DNA of 64,000 bases from Bretschneidera sinensis (taxonomy: Eukaryota; Streptophyta; Magnoliopsida; Brassicales; Akaniaceae). Of the stretch, positions 22,801 to 33,900 are shown piece by piece. The stretch is taken from positions 62,277,001 to 62,341,000 of the forward strand of contig CM043702.1 of assembly GCA_023935145.1 (NCBI GenBank), in the 5' to 3' direction. The notes below the pieces were generated by a model, which had not been told where the DNA came from, did not search any database, and saw nothing but the letters and a program-made list of their open reading frames with translations. The position numbers and the translations under genes were made by a program. Position 1 is the stretch's first letter, and each line of letters begins with the position of its first letter.

Positions 22801-25480
22801 TGCTCGGAATCATATCTCCAAGGATGGATACGTGGATTGCGCCTCGTGTCCTTTGCCCAATAGCTCCAAGGTCTGAATAGATAGATTATTCCACATGTGC
22901 TCGGACACATGTCTTCAAGGTTGAACACCTGAATTGCTCCTCATGCCCTCGGTCAAATAACTCCAAGGTTCGAGAAAATGGATGGCTCCACTTGTGCTTG
23001 GACTCATGTCTCCAAGGCCGAACACATGGATTACTTTACGTGTCCTCGGCCCAACTGTTCCAAGGTCCGAGCAGATGGATTGCTCCACTTATGGTCAGAC
23101 TCATGTCTCTAAGGCCAAACACGTGGATTGCTCCTCATGTCCTTGGCCCAATAACTCCAAGGTCCGAGCAGATGGATTGCTCAACTTGTACTTAGACTCA
23201 TGTCTCCAAGGCTGAACACGCGGATTGCACCTCGTATCCTCGGCCCAATAGCTCCAAGGTCCAAGAAAATAAATTGCTCCACTTGTGCTCGGACTCATAT
23301 CTCCAAGGACGAACACATTGATTACTTCACGTGTCCTCGGCCTAATAGCTCCAAGGTCCAGGAAGATGGATTGCTCCACTTATGCTCGGACTCATGTCTC
23401 TAAGGCCAAACACGTGGATTGCTCCTTATGTCCTCAGCCTAATAGGTCTAAGGTCCGAGCAAGGATTGGTCCACTTGTGCTCAGACTCATGTCTCCAAGG
23501 CCGAACACATGGATTGCTCCACGTGTCCTCGGCCTAATAGCTCCAAGGTCTGAGCAGATGGATTGCTCTAATTGTGCTCAGACTCATATCTCCAAAGCCA
23601 AACACGTGGATTGCTCCTAGTGTCCTCGGTCCAATAGCTCCAAGGTCCGAGCAGATAGATTGCTCCACTTGTGCTCGGAATCATGACTCCAAGGTCGGAT
23701 ACGCGGATTGAACCTCGTATCCTCGGCCCAATAGCTCCAAGGTCCGAGTAGATGGATTGTTCCAGTTGTGCTTAGACTCATATCTCTAAGGCCGAACACG
23801 TGGATTGCTCCTCGTGTCCTCGGCTCAATAGCTCTAATGTCTGAGCAGATAGACTGCTCCATTTATTCTTGGACTCATGCCTCCAAGGTTGAACATGTGG
23901 ATTGCTCCTCATATCCTCGGCCCAATAGGTCCAAGGTGTGAGCAGATGGATTGCTCCACTTGTCCTCGGACTCATGACTCCAAAGCCAAACACATGGATT
24001 GCTCCATGTGTCCTCAGCTCAACGACTCCAAGGTCTGAGCAGATGAATTTCTCCACTTGTACTCAGACTCATGTCTCCAAAGCCGAACATGTGGATTGCT
24101 CCTTGCAACCTCGGACCAGTAGCTCTAAGGTCTGAGCAGATGGGTTACTCCACTTATGCTCGGGATCATGTCTCTAAGGTCGAACACATGGATTGTTCCT
24201 CGTGTCCTCGGCCCAATAGCTCCCAGGCCTGAACAGATTGACTTCTCCCCTTGTGCTTGGACTCATGTCTCCACGGTCGAACACGTGGATTGCTCCTCGT
24301 GTCCTCGGCCCAATAGCTCCAAGGTCCGAGCAGATTGATTGCTACACTTGTGCTCAGACTCATGTCTCTAAGGCCAAACACGTGGATTGCTCCTCCTGTC
24401 TTCATCCCAATTGCTCCAAAGTCTGAGCAGATAGATTGTCCACTTGTACTCAGACTCATGTCCTAAGGCCGAACACGTGGATTACTCCTCGTGTCCTCGG
24501 CCCAATAGCTCCTAGGTCCGAGCAGATTGATTGCTCCACTTGTGCTCAGAATCATGTCGCCAAGGCCGGATACGTGGATTGCTTCTTGTGTTTTCGGCCC
24601 AATAGCTCCAAGGTCCGAGTAGATGGATTACTCCACTTGTGCTCGGACTTATGTCTCCAAGGCTGAACACGTGAATTGCTCCTTGTGTCCTCGGTCCAAT
24701 AGCTCCAAGGTCCGAGAAAACAGATTTCCCCACTTGTGCTCGGACTCATGTCTCAAAGGCCGAACACATGGATTGCTTCACATGTCCTCAGCCCAAAAGC
24801 TCCAAGGTTCAAGCAGATGGATTCTTCCACTTCTACTCGGACTCATGTCTCCAAGGCTGAACACGCAGATTGCTCCTCGTGTCCTCTGTCAAATAGCTCC
24901 AAGGTCGGAGCAGATGGATTGCTCCACTTATGCTTGGACTCATGTCTCTAAGGCTGAACACATGGATTGCTCCTTGTGTCATCAACCCAATTGCTCCAAG
25001 GTCCGAGTAGATTGATTGCTCCACTTGTGCTCGGACTCATGTCTCTAAGGCTGAAAACGTGGATTGCCTCTCGTATCCTCGGCCCAATAGCTCCAAGGTC
25101 CGAGTAGATGGATTGTTCCAGTTTTGCTCAGACTCATGTTACAAGGCCGAACACATGGATTGCTCCTCGTGTCCTTGGCCCAATAGTTCCAAGGTCCGAG
25201 CAGATGGATTGCTCCCTTTGTGCTCGGACACATATCTCTATATCCGAACACATGGATTGCTCCTCGTGTCCTCGGCCTAATAGCTCTAAGGTCTGAGCAG
25301 ATGAACTGCTCCACTTGTTCTTGGACTCATGTCTCCAAGGCCGAACAAGTGGATTTCTCCTTGTGTATTCGACCCAATAGGTCCAAGGTCCGATTAGATG
25401 GATTGCTCCACTTGTGCTGGGACTCTTGTCTCCAAGGCCAAACACATGGATTGCTCCACGTGTCCTCGGCCCAATAGCTC
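19880..25480 (+). repeat. 97-bp satellite, block 2 (about 58 monomers)
   Basis: Head-to-tail monomers of about 97 bp. The first half starts GATGGATTGCTCCACTTGTG and the second half GTGGATTGCTCCTCGTGTCC. The consensus is about 58% GC with six CpG sites per monomer, in contrast to the AT-rich surroundings. Most differences between monomers are CpG to TpG or CpA. This block lacks the regular marker variant seen in block 3 except once near 25139. It contains no gene: both strands have long open frames only because the unit lacks stops in two of three frames. Confidence 0.95.
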
Positions 25481-26424
25481 TGTTGTTATTTGTCTAAGTT
25501 TCAAACATGTCCAAACATGGTTTAAAGTTGGTTAAAGTCCAAATCAATTGTGAAATATCAAATTTCAGTGAGCTAAAAGGTTGCACACATGTGTGTGCTT
25601 AACTTTTGAGCGTGGGAAGGTCAGGCACACTGCTGTGCAAGTTTTAGCACACAAGCAGGAGGTATGCGCACAGCATCAAGAGGCTGCAGCATCAGGTTAG
25701 GGCGCAGCACACCCTGCCCAGCGCTACACCTCACAGCAAGCCATGCTTCCAGCCTTGGCTCAGCGCCGCACCTCACTATTTCAGCGTCGCAGCGCACAGC
25801 ACATGTGTGCACACATGATCCAGCATGCATAAGACCTCTCCAATCATGTGTGCACCACACCAAAATGCACAGCATCACTTGGAGAGTGATGAAGGGCTGA
25901 CATTAAAGGAAGAACATGATCAAAGGGAGGATAATGACTCACAAGAATGTCCAAGAATTAAGAGGCTATAAAAGGGGTTCTCAAGGCCTCATTTCAAAAA
26001 GATAATACAAGATACAAAAACACATATACATGAGAGTTTTGTGACATTGTGAGATCATTGTAAACACTAAGAGAGAATTGTGTAGAGAGACATAAACACA
26101 AGAGGGACTCTTTGTTAGGCTGGTTGTAAAGAAGAGAGGATAGTATAGAATTGATAGAAAACTTTGTAATAGGACTATCACTTTCTAGTTCTCTTCTTGT
26201 TTCTTCAAGAGCTTGGATTCTTAAAGAGGATTGTTGTAACTTTGTAAGAACCATTGAGATAGTGCAGAGAGTTCAGAGGAACTCGACAACAAATTACTTG
26301 TCTTCTTTCTTTCTTTGATTTTCTGTTCTTATGTTCGATTGCTGAAATTATTTCTACAAGTCATTCAAGACTTGGGTGTTTGGAAGATCACCACCTGGGC
26401 ATCTTGCTAAGGTGATTTCCAACA
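25481..26424 (+). repeat. Copia 5' LTR
   Basis: 944 bp, from TGTTGTTATTTGTC to CAACA. TATA box TATAAAAG at 25967-25974. U3 (25620-25830) is GC-rich with repeated CAGCGC and GCACCTCAC words. Compared with the 3' LTR it lacks about 28 bp between two GAAC words near 26280, which looks like a slippage deletion. Confidence 0.9.
25967..25974 (+). promoter_or_regulatory. TATA box of copia 5' LTR
   Basis: TATAAAAG in the context GGCTATAAAAGGGG, a strong TATA consensus. The 3' LTR has the same site at 30529-30536. Confidence 0.7.
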
Positions 26425-26425
26425 G

Positions 26426-26437
26426 TGGTATCAGAGC
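26426..26437 (+). other. Primer binding site of the copia element (tRNA-iMet)
   Basis: TGGTATCAGAGC, complementary to plant initiator tRNA-Met, one base after the LTR end. Confidence 0.9.
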
Positions 26438-26665
26438 TAAGCAGCTGGTTATCAGAGCAAGAAGTAGAAGGTATAGAGCCAAGACTCCAAGAATCAAAGA
26501 TCAAACTTCTTGGGTGAATCAAGAACGGTGTAAAGATCAAGATCCTGTCGTGTTCTTGAAGGTTGATTCAAGAACGGTGTTAAAGATCCATCTTCGAACT
26601 ATGTTCTTGAGGTTGAAAAAAGTAGTTATGGTTAGTGCACAAATCTGGGATCTTTTTCGCAAAAG

Positions 26666-27470
26666 ATGGCTTCAAATTTCTATGTGGAGAAGTTTGATGG
26701 AAAGGGGGACTTTACCCTATGGAAGCGGAAGATCAAGGCGGTTCTAATGCAACAGAAAGTGGACTTGGCTATTGGAGAAGATGATGTTTTTCCAGCAAGT
26801 GTCATGGAGGACCAGCAGACCGAGATGAAGAAGATGGCTTACAGCACAATTTTCTTGCACATGTCGGATAGTGTCACAAGGGAGTGCGAAGACTCGGAGG
26901 ATCCGGCTATCATATGGAAGAAACTACATGAGTTGTTTCTTGCCAAGACTCTCCCGAATAAGAGGTATCTTCATAAATGAATCTTTGATTTTAAATTTGA
27001 TCCTAATAAAGAGTTGCAAGATAATCTTGATGCCAAGAAAAGGAGTGCATCAAGTGGTAAAGGGTTGTTCTTTAAAAGAAGGCCAACAACTCAGTATGGC
27101 AGCAGCCATGGCTACTACCAGGACAAAGATAAAGGAGAGAGCCATGGGAGAGTGCACAGCAGCAACCATGGCTACTACCGAGACAAAGGTAGAGGAGAGA
27201 GACATGGGAGAGTGCACAGCAGTAGCCATGGGTACTACCAGGATAGAGGTAGAGGAGAAAGCCATGGGAGAATGCATTCCAAACCAAGATTTGGAGGGAA
27301 GTGTCGCTACTACTGCCATAAGGAGGGTCATGTCAAGAAAGATTGCAAGAAGATGACAAGGGATAGAGGAGGAAGCCATACCAAGAATGGAGAGGCTTCG
27401 GTTGCCAAGAAAGAACAGCAAGGTGACGATGATCTTATTGTGTGCTCGAATGTGAGCAGGAGGCAAGGCA
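26666..27470 (+). pseudogene. Copia gag, stop codon and internal deletion
   Basis: It begins ATG at 26666: MASNFYVEKFDGKGDFTLWK, a typical copia gag start. A TGA at 26978 interrupts it (CGA to TGA is the simplest cause), then FDFKFDPNKELQDNLD continues in the same frame. The middle of gag is missing: the frame jumps to KKRSASSGKGLFFKRRPT. Three 60-bp tandem units (27102-27280) then encode an HGYY...RGRGESHGR repeat, followed by a zinc knuckle with an extra residue (CRYYCHKEGHVKKDC instead of CX2C). Confidence 0.85.
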
Positions 27471-28783
27471 GTGGAAAGTGGATTCTTGATTCCGGGTGCA
27501 CTCATCATATGTGTCCTCACAAAGAATGATTCAAGAATTTCAAGAAGATCAATGATGGAAGGGTCTTCTTGGGGAATGATAATTCTTGCCAAGTGAGAGG
27601 GATTGGAGACATCCAATTGAGGATGTTTGATGGAGTCACAAGGCTTTTGGAAAATGTGAGGTATGTTCCAGATTTGAAGAGGAACTTGATCTCATTGGGG
27701 CAGCTTGATTCCATGGGCTATACATGTAAGATAGAGGGAAGAAAGATCAAGGTAGCCAAGGGATCTTTGGTAATGATCAAGGCAGCAAGAAATGATGGAC
27801 TCTATGAGATGATCGGAGTCATGGAAATCAAGGATCAAGCAGCAAGCTTAATGGTTGAGATGGATGAGGTAGCCCTTCGGCACACTCGCTTGGGACATAC
27901 AAACGAAGAGGGCCTGCAAGTGCTTAGCAAGGAAGGTCTACTTGGTGGTGACAAAGTAGAAAAATTGGATTTCTGTGAGAGCTATGTTCTTGGGAAGCGA
28001 CACCGGGTCAGCTTCAACACCGGAGTGCACAAGTCTAAGGGGATCCTTGATTACATTCATTCGGACCTTTGGGGACCAGCAAGAACACCAACACAGGGAG
28101 GTAACATTTACTTTCTGTCTTTAATTGATGATTATTCAAGAAAAGTGTGGGTTTATTTGGTGAAAAATAAATCAGATGCATTGAATAAGTTAGTGGTGTG
28201 GAAAGGGCTGGTTGAGACTTAAATGGGTAGAGTAGTTAAGGGGATAAGAACCGATAATGGCTTAGAAATTTTTAACCAAGAACTTGATCAATTCTGTAGG
28301 TTAACTGGCATTATAAGACATCAGACGGTTATGGAAACCCCTCAGTAAAGTGGAGTTACTGAGTGGATGAATAAGACCCTTAGGGAAAAAGTTAGGTGCA
28401 TGTTAATTAAATCCGGATTACCCAAATGTTTTTGAGGGGAAGCGGTGTCTACAGCTGCATATTTGATTAATAGATCTCCCTCTAGGATTGTATACCATAA
28501 GACTCCCGAAGAGTTGTGGAGTGGAAAACCCCCTGAGTTGAACAACCTTAAGACTTTTGGGTGTGCAACATATGCACATCAAAAGGAGGATAAACTTGGC
28601 CCTAGGTCTAGAAAATGTGTATTTCTAGGATATGGTGATGGGGTTAAGGGATATAGGTTGTGGTCCTTAGAAAAGAAGGGCATGAAACTGATTATAAGTA
28701 GGGATGTTGTCTTTAATGAATTATTATTTCCCTACTTAGAGAAAACTAACCTTGCAGGGGCTAGTGAGCAAACCAGTCCATAA
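27471..28783 (+). pseudogene. Copia protease and integrase, nonsense-broken but in one frame
   Basis: The protease starts WILDSGCTHHMC (catalytic DSG) and is stopped by TGA at 27527, then continues VRYVPDLKRNLISLGQLD. The pre-integrase region HTRLGHTNEEGLQ...FCESYVLGK has the second Cys of its CX2C replaced by Tyr. The integrase triad is visible: HSDLWGP, RTDNG (after TAA at 28220) and the Glu in GVTEWMNKTL (after TAA near 28345). TGA near 28433 replaces Trp before GEAVSTAAYLINRSP. The C-terminal FGCATYAH...RKCVFLGYG stretch is present to 28783. All pieces share one reading frame. Confidence 0.85.
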
Positions 28784-29935
28784 ATTGTTGAGCATCGCAT
28801 CAAGGAGCACTCAGTTAAGGTAGAGCAGAGAAGGCAAGAAGGTTCGGACCAGGTAGAGCCCTTGGATGAAGGCCAAGAAGCTCAAGAAACTCAAGAAGAG
28901 GCTAAACAAGAAGTGGTTGATACAGTAAATAACTACTAGCTCATAAGAGACCGGGAAAGAAGAGTGGTTAGACCACCCTTGAGATATGGTTTTGCAAATG
29001 CTGTAGATGCAGCAGCTCCTTGGATAGAAGGAGGGATGGCAGAACCAAAAACTTACACGGATTCCATGGAGTGTAAGGATTCGTCAAAGTGGAAGCTAGC
29101 TATGGAGGAAGAAATAGATTCTTTGAGGCAGAACAACTTCTGGGAATTAGTAAAAATTCCAGGAAATCAGAAAGTTGTGGAATGTAAGTGCACTTACAAG
29201 ATCAAAGAATGGTGCCCTCCAAGAGATAAAGTCCGAAACAAGGCTAGGCTGGTGGCGAATGGGTTCACAAGGAAAGAAGACATAGATTTCACAAGAACTT
29301 TCTCACCTGGACACAAGGTGGAGAAGATGGTGAGTATCCTCATCTCTGTCATTAATGGGCTGTTGGTTTGGAACAGTAGGAAGAGGATGGAAAGGTTTAC
29401 ATCTCAACTCAGTGAGGAGTTCGAGAGGAAGGATCTTGACTTTGCACAAAAGATCCTTGGGATAAGAATCATCCAAGAAAAGGAGAGAAGCTGGTTGAGG
29501 GTTTCTTGGGCAATGGGTGTTCTCAGCAAAATTGTGAGTTATCCCGGAAAAGAGCATTGGCTTGGGATAAAGTGGTTGCTGAGGAACAAGGAGGCTCAGT
29601 GGTAGCCAATGGTAGCACTCATAACAACCGAGGCAGAATGCATAGCAGCTATGGAAGCCATAAAGGAGGCTGTGGGGTGCAAAGGGTTATTGGATGAGTG
29701 AGAGGTCCTAAAAGAGCAGGTGGTGGTATCTTTGGATAGCCAAAGTGTAGGGCACTTATGGAGGTATCCAGTGTTCTATGAGGGGACAGAGCATATGGAT
29801 GTTCGGTATCATTACATTCTGGAAAATGGTACGGAATGAAGCATTCATGTTGACAAGAAAACCACGGAGAAAAGTCCTGCAGATTTAGGCACCAAGGTTC
29901 TACCTCTAAGAAGGTCCAATCATTGCCTTAGACTT
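28784..29935 (+). pseudogene. Copia RT-RNase H remnant, catalytic core deleted
   Basis: The linker and RT start are recognisable: RRVVRPPLRYGF, then WKLAMEEEIDSLRQNNFWELV, YKIKEW and KARLVANGFTRKEDIDFTRTFSP. The region with the YVDD catalytic box is absent: the frame goes from KVEKMVSILISVI straight to LSEEFERKDLDFAQKILGI. After a TAG at 29603 the same frame gives RNase H (TTEAECIAAMEAIKEAV, SLDSQSVGHLW, VFYEGTEHMDVRYHYI) and a terminal ADLGTKVLPL. It cannot make a working polymerase. Confidence 0.8.
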
Positions 29936-30025
29936 CTTAGGATTGGAGTTGGTTAATTTGTAACTCCAGATGAGTTTGGATCCCGAAGCTTTCTGCACAA
30001 TAGTTCAGGTTTTTTGAACTCTTAG

Positions 30026-30039
30026 ACAAAGGTAGAGAT
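30026..30039 (+). other. Polypurine tract of the copia element
   Basis: ACAAAGGTAGAGAT directly before the 3' LTR start TGTTG at 30040. Confidence 0.7.
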
Positions 30040-30902
30040 TGTTGTTATTTGTCTAAGTTTCAAACATGTCCAAACATGGTCTAAAGTTGGTTAAAGTCCA
30101 AAATAATTATGGAATATCAAATTTCAGTAAGTTAAAAGGTTGCACACATATGTGTGCTTAAGTTTTGAGCGTGGGAAGGTCAGACACACTGCTGTGCAAG
30201 TTTCAGTACACAAGCAGGAGGTGTGCGCACAGCATCAGGAGGCTGCTGCAGCATCATGTCAGGGCACAGTGCACCCTGCCCAGCGCTGCACTTCACAGCA
30301 AGCCATGCTTCCAGCCTTGCCTCAGCACTGCACCTCACCATTTCAGCGCCGTAACGCACAACACATGTGTTCACACATGATCCAACATGCATAAGACCTC
30401 TCCAATCATGTGTGCACCACACCAAAATGCACAGCATCACTTGGAGAGTGATAAAGGTCTGAGATTAAAGGAAGAACATGATCAAAGGGAGGATAATGAC
30501 TCACAAAAAAGCCCAAGAATTAAGAGGCTATAAAAGGGGTTCTCAAGGCCTCATTTCAAAAAGATAATACAAGATACAAAAACACACATACAAGAGAGTT
30601 TTGTGACATTGTGAGATCATTGTAAACACTAAGAGAGAATTGTGTAGAGAGACATAAACACAAGAGGGACTCTTTGTTAGGCTGGTTGTAAAGAAATGAG
30701 GATAGTATAGAATTGATAGAAAACTTTGTAATAGGACTATCACTTTCTAGTTCTCTTCTTGTTTCTTCAAGAACATGGATTCTTGAAGAGCATTACTGTA
30801 ACTTTGTAAGAACCATTGAGATAGTGTAGAGAGTTTGAAGGAACACACGGGGACATAGACACATTGCCGAACCTCGACAACAAATTACTTGCCTTCTTTC
30901 TT
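30040..30902 (+). repeat. Copia 3' LTR, truncated
   Basis: It starts TGTTGTTATTTGTC and matches the 5' LTR with scattered substitutions, then breaks off after CCTTCTTTCTT where the satellite begins with ATATCTCCAAGG. About 112 bp of the LTR end are lost. Confidence 0.9.
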
Positions 30903-33900
30903 ATATCTCCAAGGCCAAACAAGTGGATTGCTCCACTTGTGCTGGGACTCATGTCTCCAAGGCCGAACACATGGATTGCTCCACGTGTCCTCGGCCTAAT
31001 AGCTCCAAGTTCTGAGTAGATTGATTGCTCCACTTGTGCTCAGACTCATGTCTCCCAAGCCGAACACGTGGATTGCTCCTCGTGTCCTTGGCCTAATAGC
31101 TCCAAATTCTGAGCAGATAGATTGTACCACTTGTGCTTGGACTCATGTCTCTAAGGCCGCACACATGGATTGCTCCTCGTTTCCTCGACCCAATTGCTCT
31201 AAGGTTCGAGCAGATGGATTGCTCCACTTATGCTCAGACTCATGTCTCTAAGGCCGAACACGTGGATTACATCTTGTATCCTCGGCCCAATAGCTCCATG
31301 GTCCGAGTAGATGGATTGTTCCACTTGTGCTTGGACTCATGTTCCATGGCTGAACACATGGATTGCTCCTTGTGTCCTTGGCCCAATAGTTCTAAGGTCC
31401 GAGTAGATGGATTGCTCTCTTTGTGCTCGGACACATGTCTCTATGGCCGAGCACGCGGATTGCTCCTCGTGTCCTCGGCCCAATAGCTCTAAGGTCTGAG
31501 CAGATGCACTGCTCCACTTGTGCTTGGACTCATGTCTCCAAGGCCAAACAAGTGGATTGCTCCTCGTGTCCTCGGCCCAATAGGTGCAAGGTTTGATCAG
31601 ATCGATTGCTCCACTTGTGCTTGGACTCATGTCTCTAAGGCCAAACAAGTGGATTGCTCCTCGTGTCCTCGGCCCAATAGGTCCAAGGTCCGATCAGATG
31701 GATTGCTCCACTTGTGCTCGGACTCATGTGTCCAAGGCCGAATACATGGATTGCTTCACGTGTCCTCGGCCTAATAGCTCCAAGTTCTGAGTAGATGGAT
31801 TGCTCCACTTGTGCTCAGACTCATGTCTCCAAAGCCGAACACATGGATTGCTCCCCGTGTCATCAGCCCAATTGCTCCAAGGTCCGAGTAGATGGATTGC
31901 TCCACTTGTGCTTGGACTCATGTCTCTAAGGTTGAAAACGTGGATTGCCTCTCGTATCCTCGGCCTAATAGCTCCAAGGTCCAAGTAGATGGATTGTTCC
32001 ACTTGTGCTCGGACTCATGTTCCAAGGCCGAACACATAGATTGCTCCTCGTGTCCTTGGCCCAAGAGTTCCAAGGTCGGAGCAGATTGATTGCTCCCTTT
32101 GTGCTCGGACACATGTCTCCATGGCCAAACACGGGGATTGCTCCTCGTGTCGTCGGCCCAACAGCTCCAAGGTCTGAGCTGATGGACTGCTCCACCTGTG
32201 CTTGGAATCATGTCTCCAAGGCCGAACACATAGATTGCTCCTCGTGTCCTCGGCCCAATAGGTCAAAGGTCCGAGCAGATGGATTGCTGCACTTGTGTTG
32301 GGACTCATGTCTCTAAGGCCAAACACATGGATTGCTCCACGTATCCTCGGCCCGATAGCTCCAAGTTCTGAGTAGATGGATTGCTCCACTTGTGCTCAGA
32401 CTCAAGTCTCCAAAGCCGAACACGTGGATTGCTCCTCGTATCCTTGGCCTAATAGCTCCAAGTTCTGAGCAGATGGATTACTCCACTTGTGCTCAGACTC
32501 ATGTCTCTAAAGCTGAACACGTGGATTATCCTCGTGTCCTCGGCCCAATTGCTCCAAGGTCCTAGTAGATGGATTGCTCCACTTATGCTCGGACTCATGT
32601 CTCTAAGGCCGAACATGTGGATTGCCTCTCGTATCCTCAGCGCAAAAGCTCCAAGGTCCGAGTAGATGGATTGTTCGACTTGTGCTCGGACTCATGTTCT
32701 ATGGCCGAACATGTGGATTTCTCCTCGAGTCATTGGCCTAATAATTTCAAGGTCTAAGCTGAGGGATTGCTCCCTTTGTGCTCGAAAACATGTCTCCAAG
32801 GTCGAACACGCGGATTGCTCTTCGTGTCCTCGGCCCGATAGCTCCAAGGTTTAAGCAGATGGACTGCTCCACTTGTGCTTAGACTCAAGTCTCCAAAGCA
32901 GAACATGTGGATTGCTCCTCGTGTCCTCGGCCCAATAGCTCCGAGGTCTGAGCAGATAGATTGTTCCACTTATGCTCAGACTAATGTCTCCAAGGCCAAA
33001 CACGTGGATTACTCCTCGTGTCCTCGGCCCAATAGGTCCAAGGTCCGAGCAGAAGGATTGCTCTACTTATGCTGGGACTTATATCTTCAAGGCCGAACAC
33101 ATTTATTGCTCCACGTGTCCTCGGCCCAATAGCTCCAAGATCTGAATAGATGGATTGTTCCACTTGTGCTCAGACTCATGTTCCAAGGCCGAACACGTGG
33201 ATTGCTCTTCGAGTCCTTGGCCTAATAGCTCCAAGTTCTGAGTAGATGGATTGCTCCACTTATGCTCAGACTCATATCACCAAAGCCGAACACATGGATT
33301 ACTCCATGTGTCCTCGGCCCAATAACTCCAAGGTCTGAGCAGATGGATTGCTCCACTTGTGCTCAGACTCGTGTCTCCAAGGCTGAACATAGGGATTGCA
33401 CCTCGTGTCCTCGGCCCAATAGCTCCAAGGTCTGAGCAGATGGACTGCTCCACTTGTGCTTGGAGTCATGTCTCATTGGCCGAACAAGTGGATTGCTCCT
33501 CGTGTCCTCAGCCCAATAGGTCCAAGGTCAAATCAGATGGATTGCTCCACTTATGCTGGGACTCATGTCTCCAAGGCCAAACACATGGATTGCTCCACGT
33601 GTCCTCGGCCCAATAGCTATAAGTTCTGAGTGGATGGATTGCTCTACTTGTGCTCAGACTTATGTCTCCAAAGTCGAACACGTGGATTGCTCCTCGTGTC
33701 CTTGGCCTAATAGCTCCAAGTTCTGAGCAGTTTGATTGCTCCACTTGTGCTCGGACTCATGTCTCCAAGGCCGAACACGTGGATTGCTCCTCGTGTCCTC
33801 GGCCCAATTGCTCCAAGGTTCGAGCAGATCGATTGCTCCACTTATGCTCTGACTCATGTCTCTAAGGCCGAACACATGGATTACATCTCGTATCCTCGGC

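Larger units (their letters stand above)
25481..30902 (+). mobile_element. Decayed Ty1/copia element inserted in the satellite
   Basis: 5' LTR 25481-26424, tRNA-iMet primer site, gag, protease, integrase, RT remnant and RNase H in the copia order, polypurine tract, and a 3' LTR from 30040 that is cut at about 30902. Satellite DNA flanks both sides in the same orientation. About 112 bp of the 3' LTR end and roughly 40 bp of satellite are missing at the right border, so no target duplication can be read. Pre-integrase wording (TRLGHTNEEGLQVLSKEGLL) suggests the Tork group, at moderate confidence. Confidence 0.9.

Noticed and set aside
26376..26747. Open frame overlapping the copia primer site and leader
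   Set aside because: It runs across the LTR end and primer site and overlaps the true gag start in another frame.
27050..27616. 188-codon minus-strand frame opposite copia gag
   Set aside because: Shadow of the repeated gag segment on the coding strand; hydrophobic character results from the complement of RGRG-HGYY codons.
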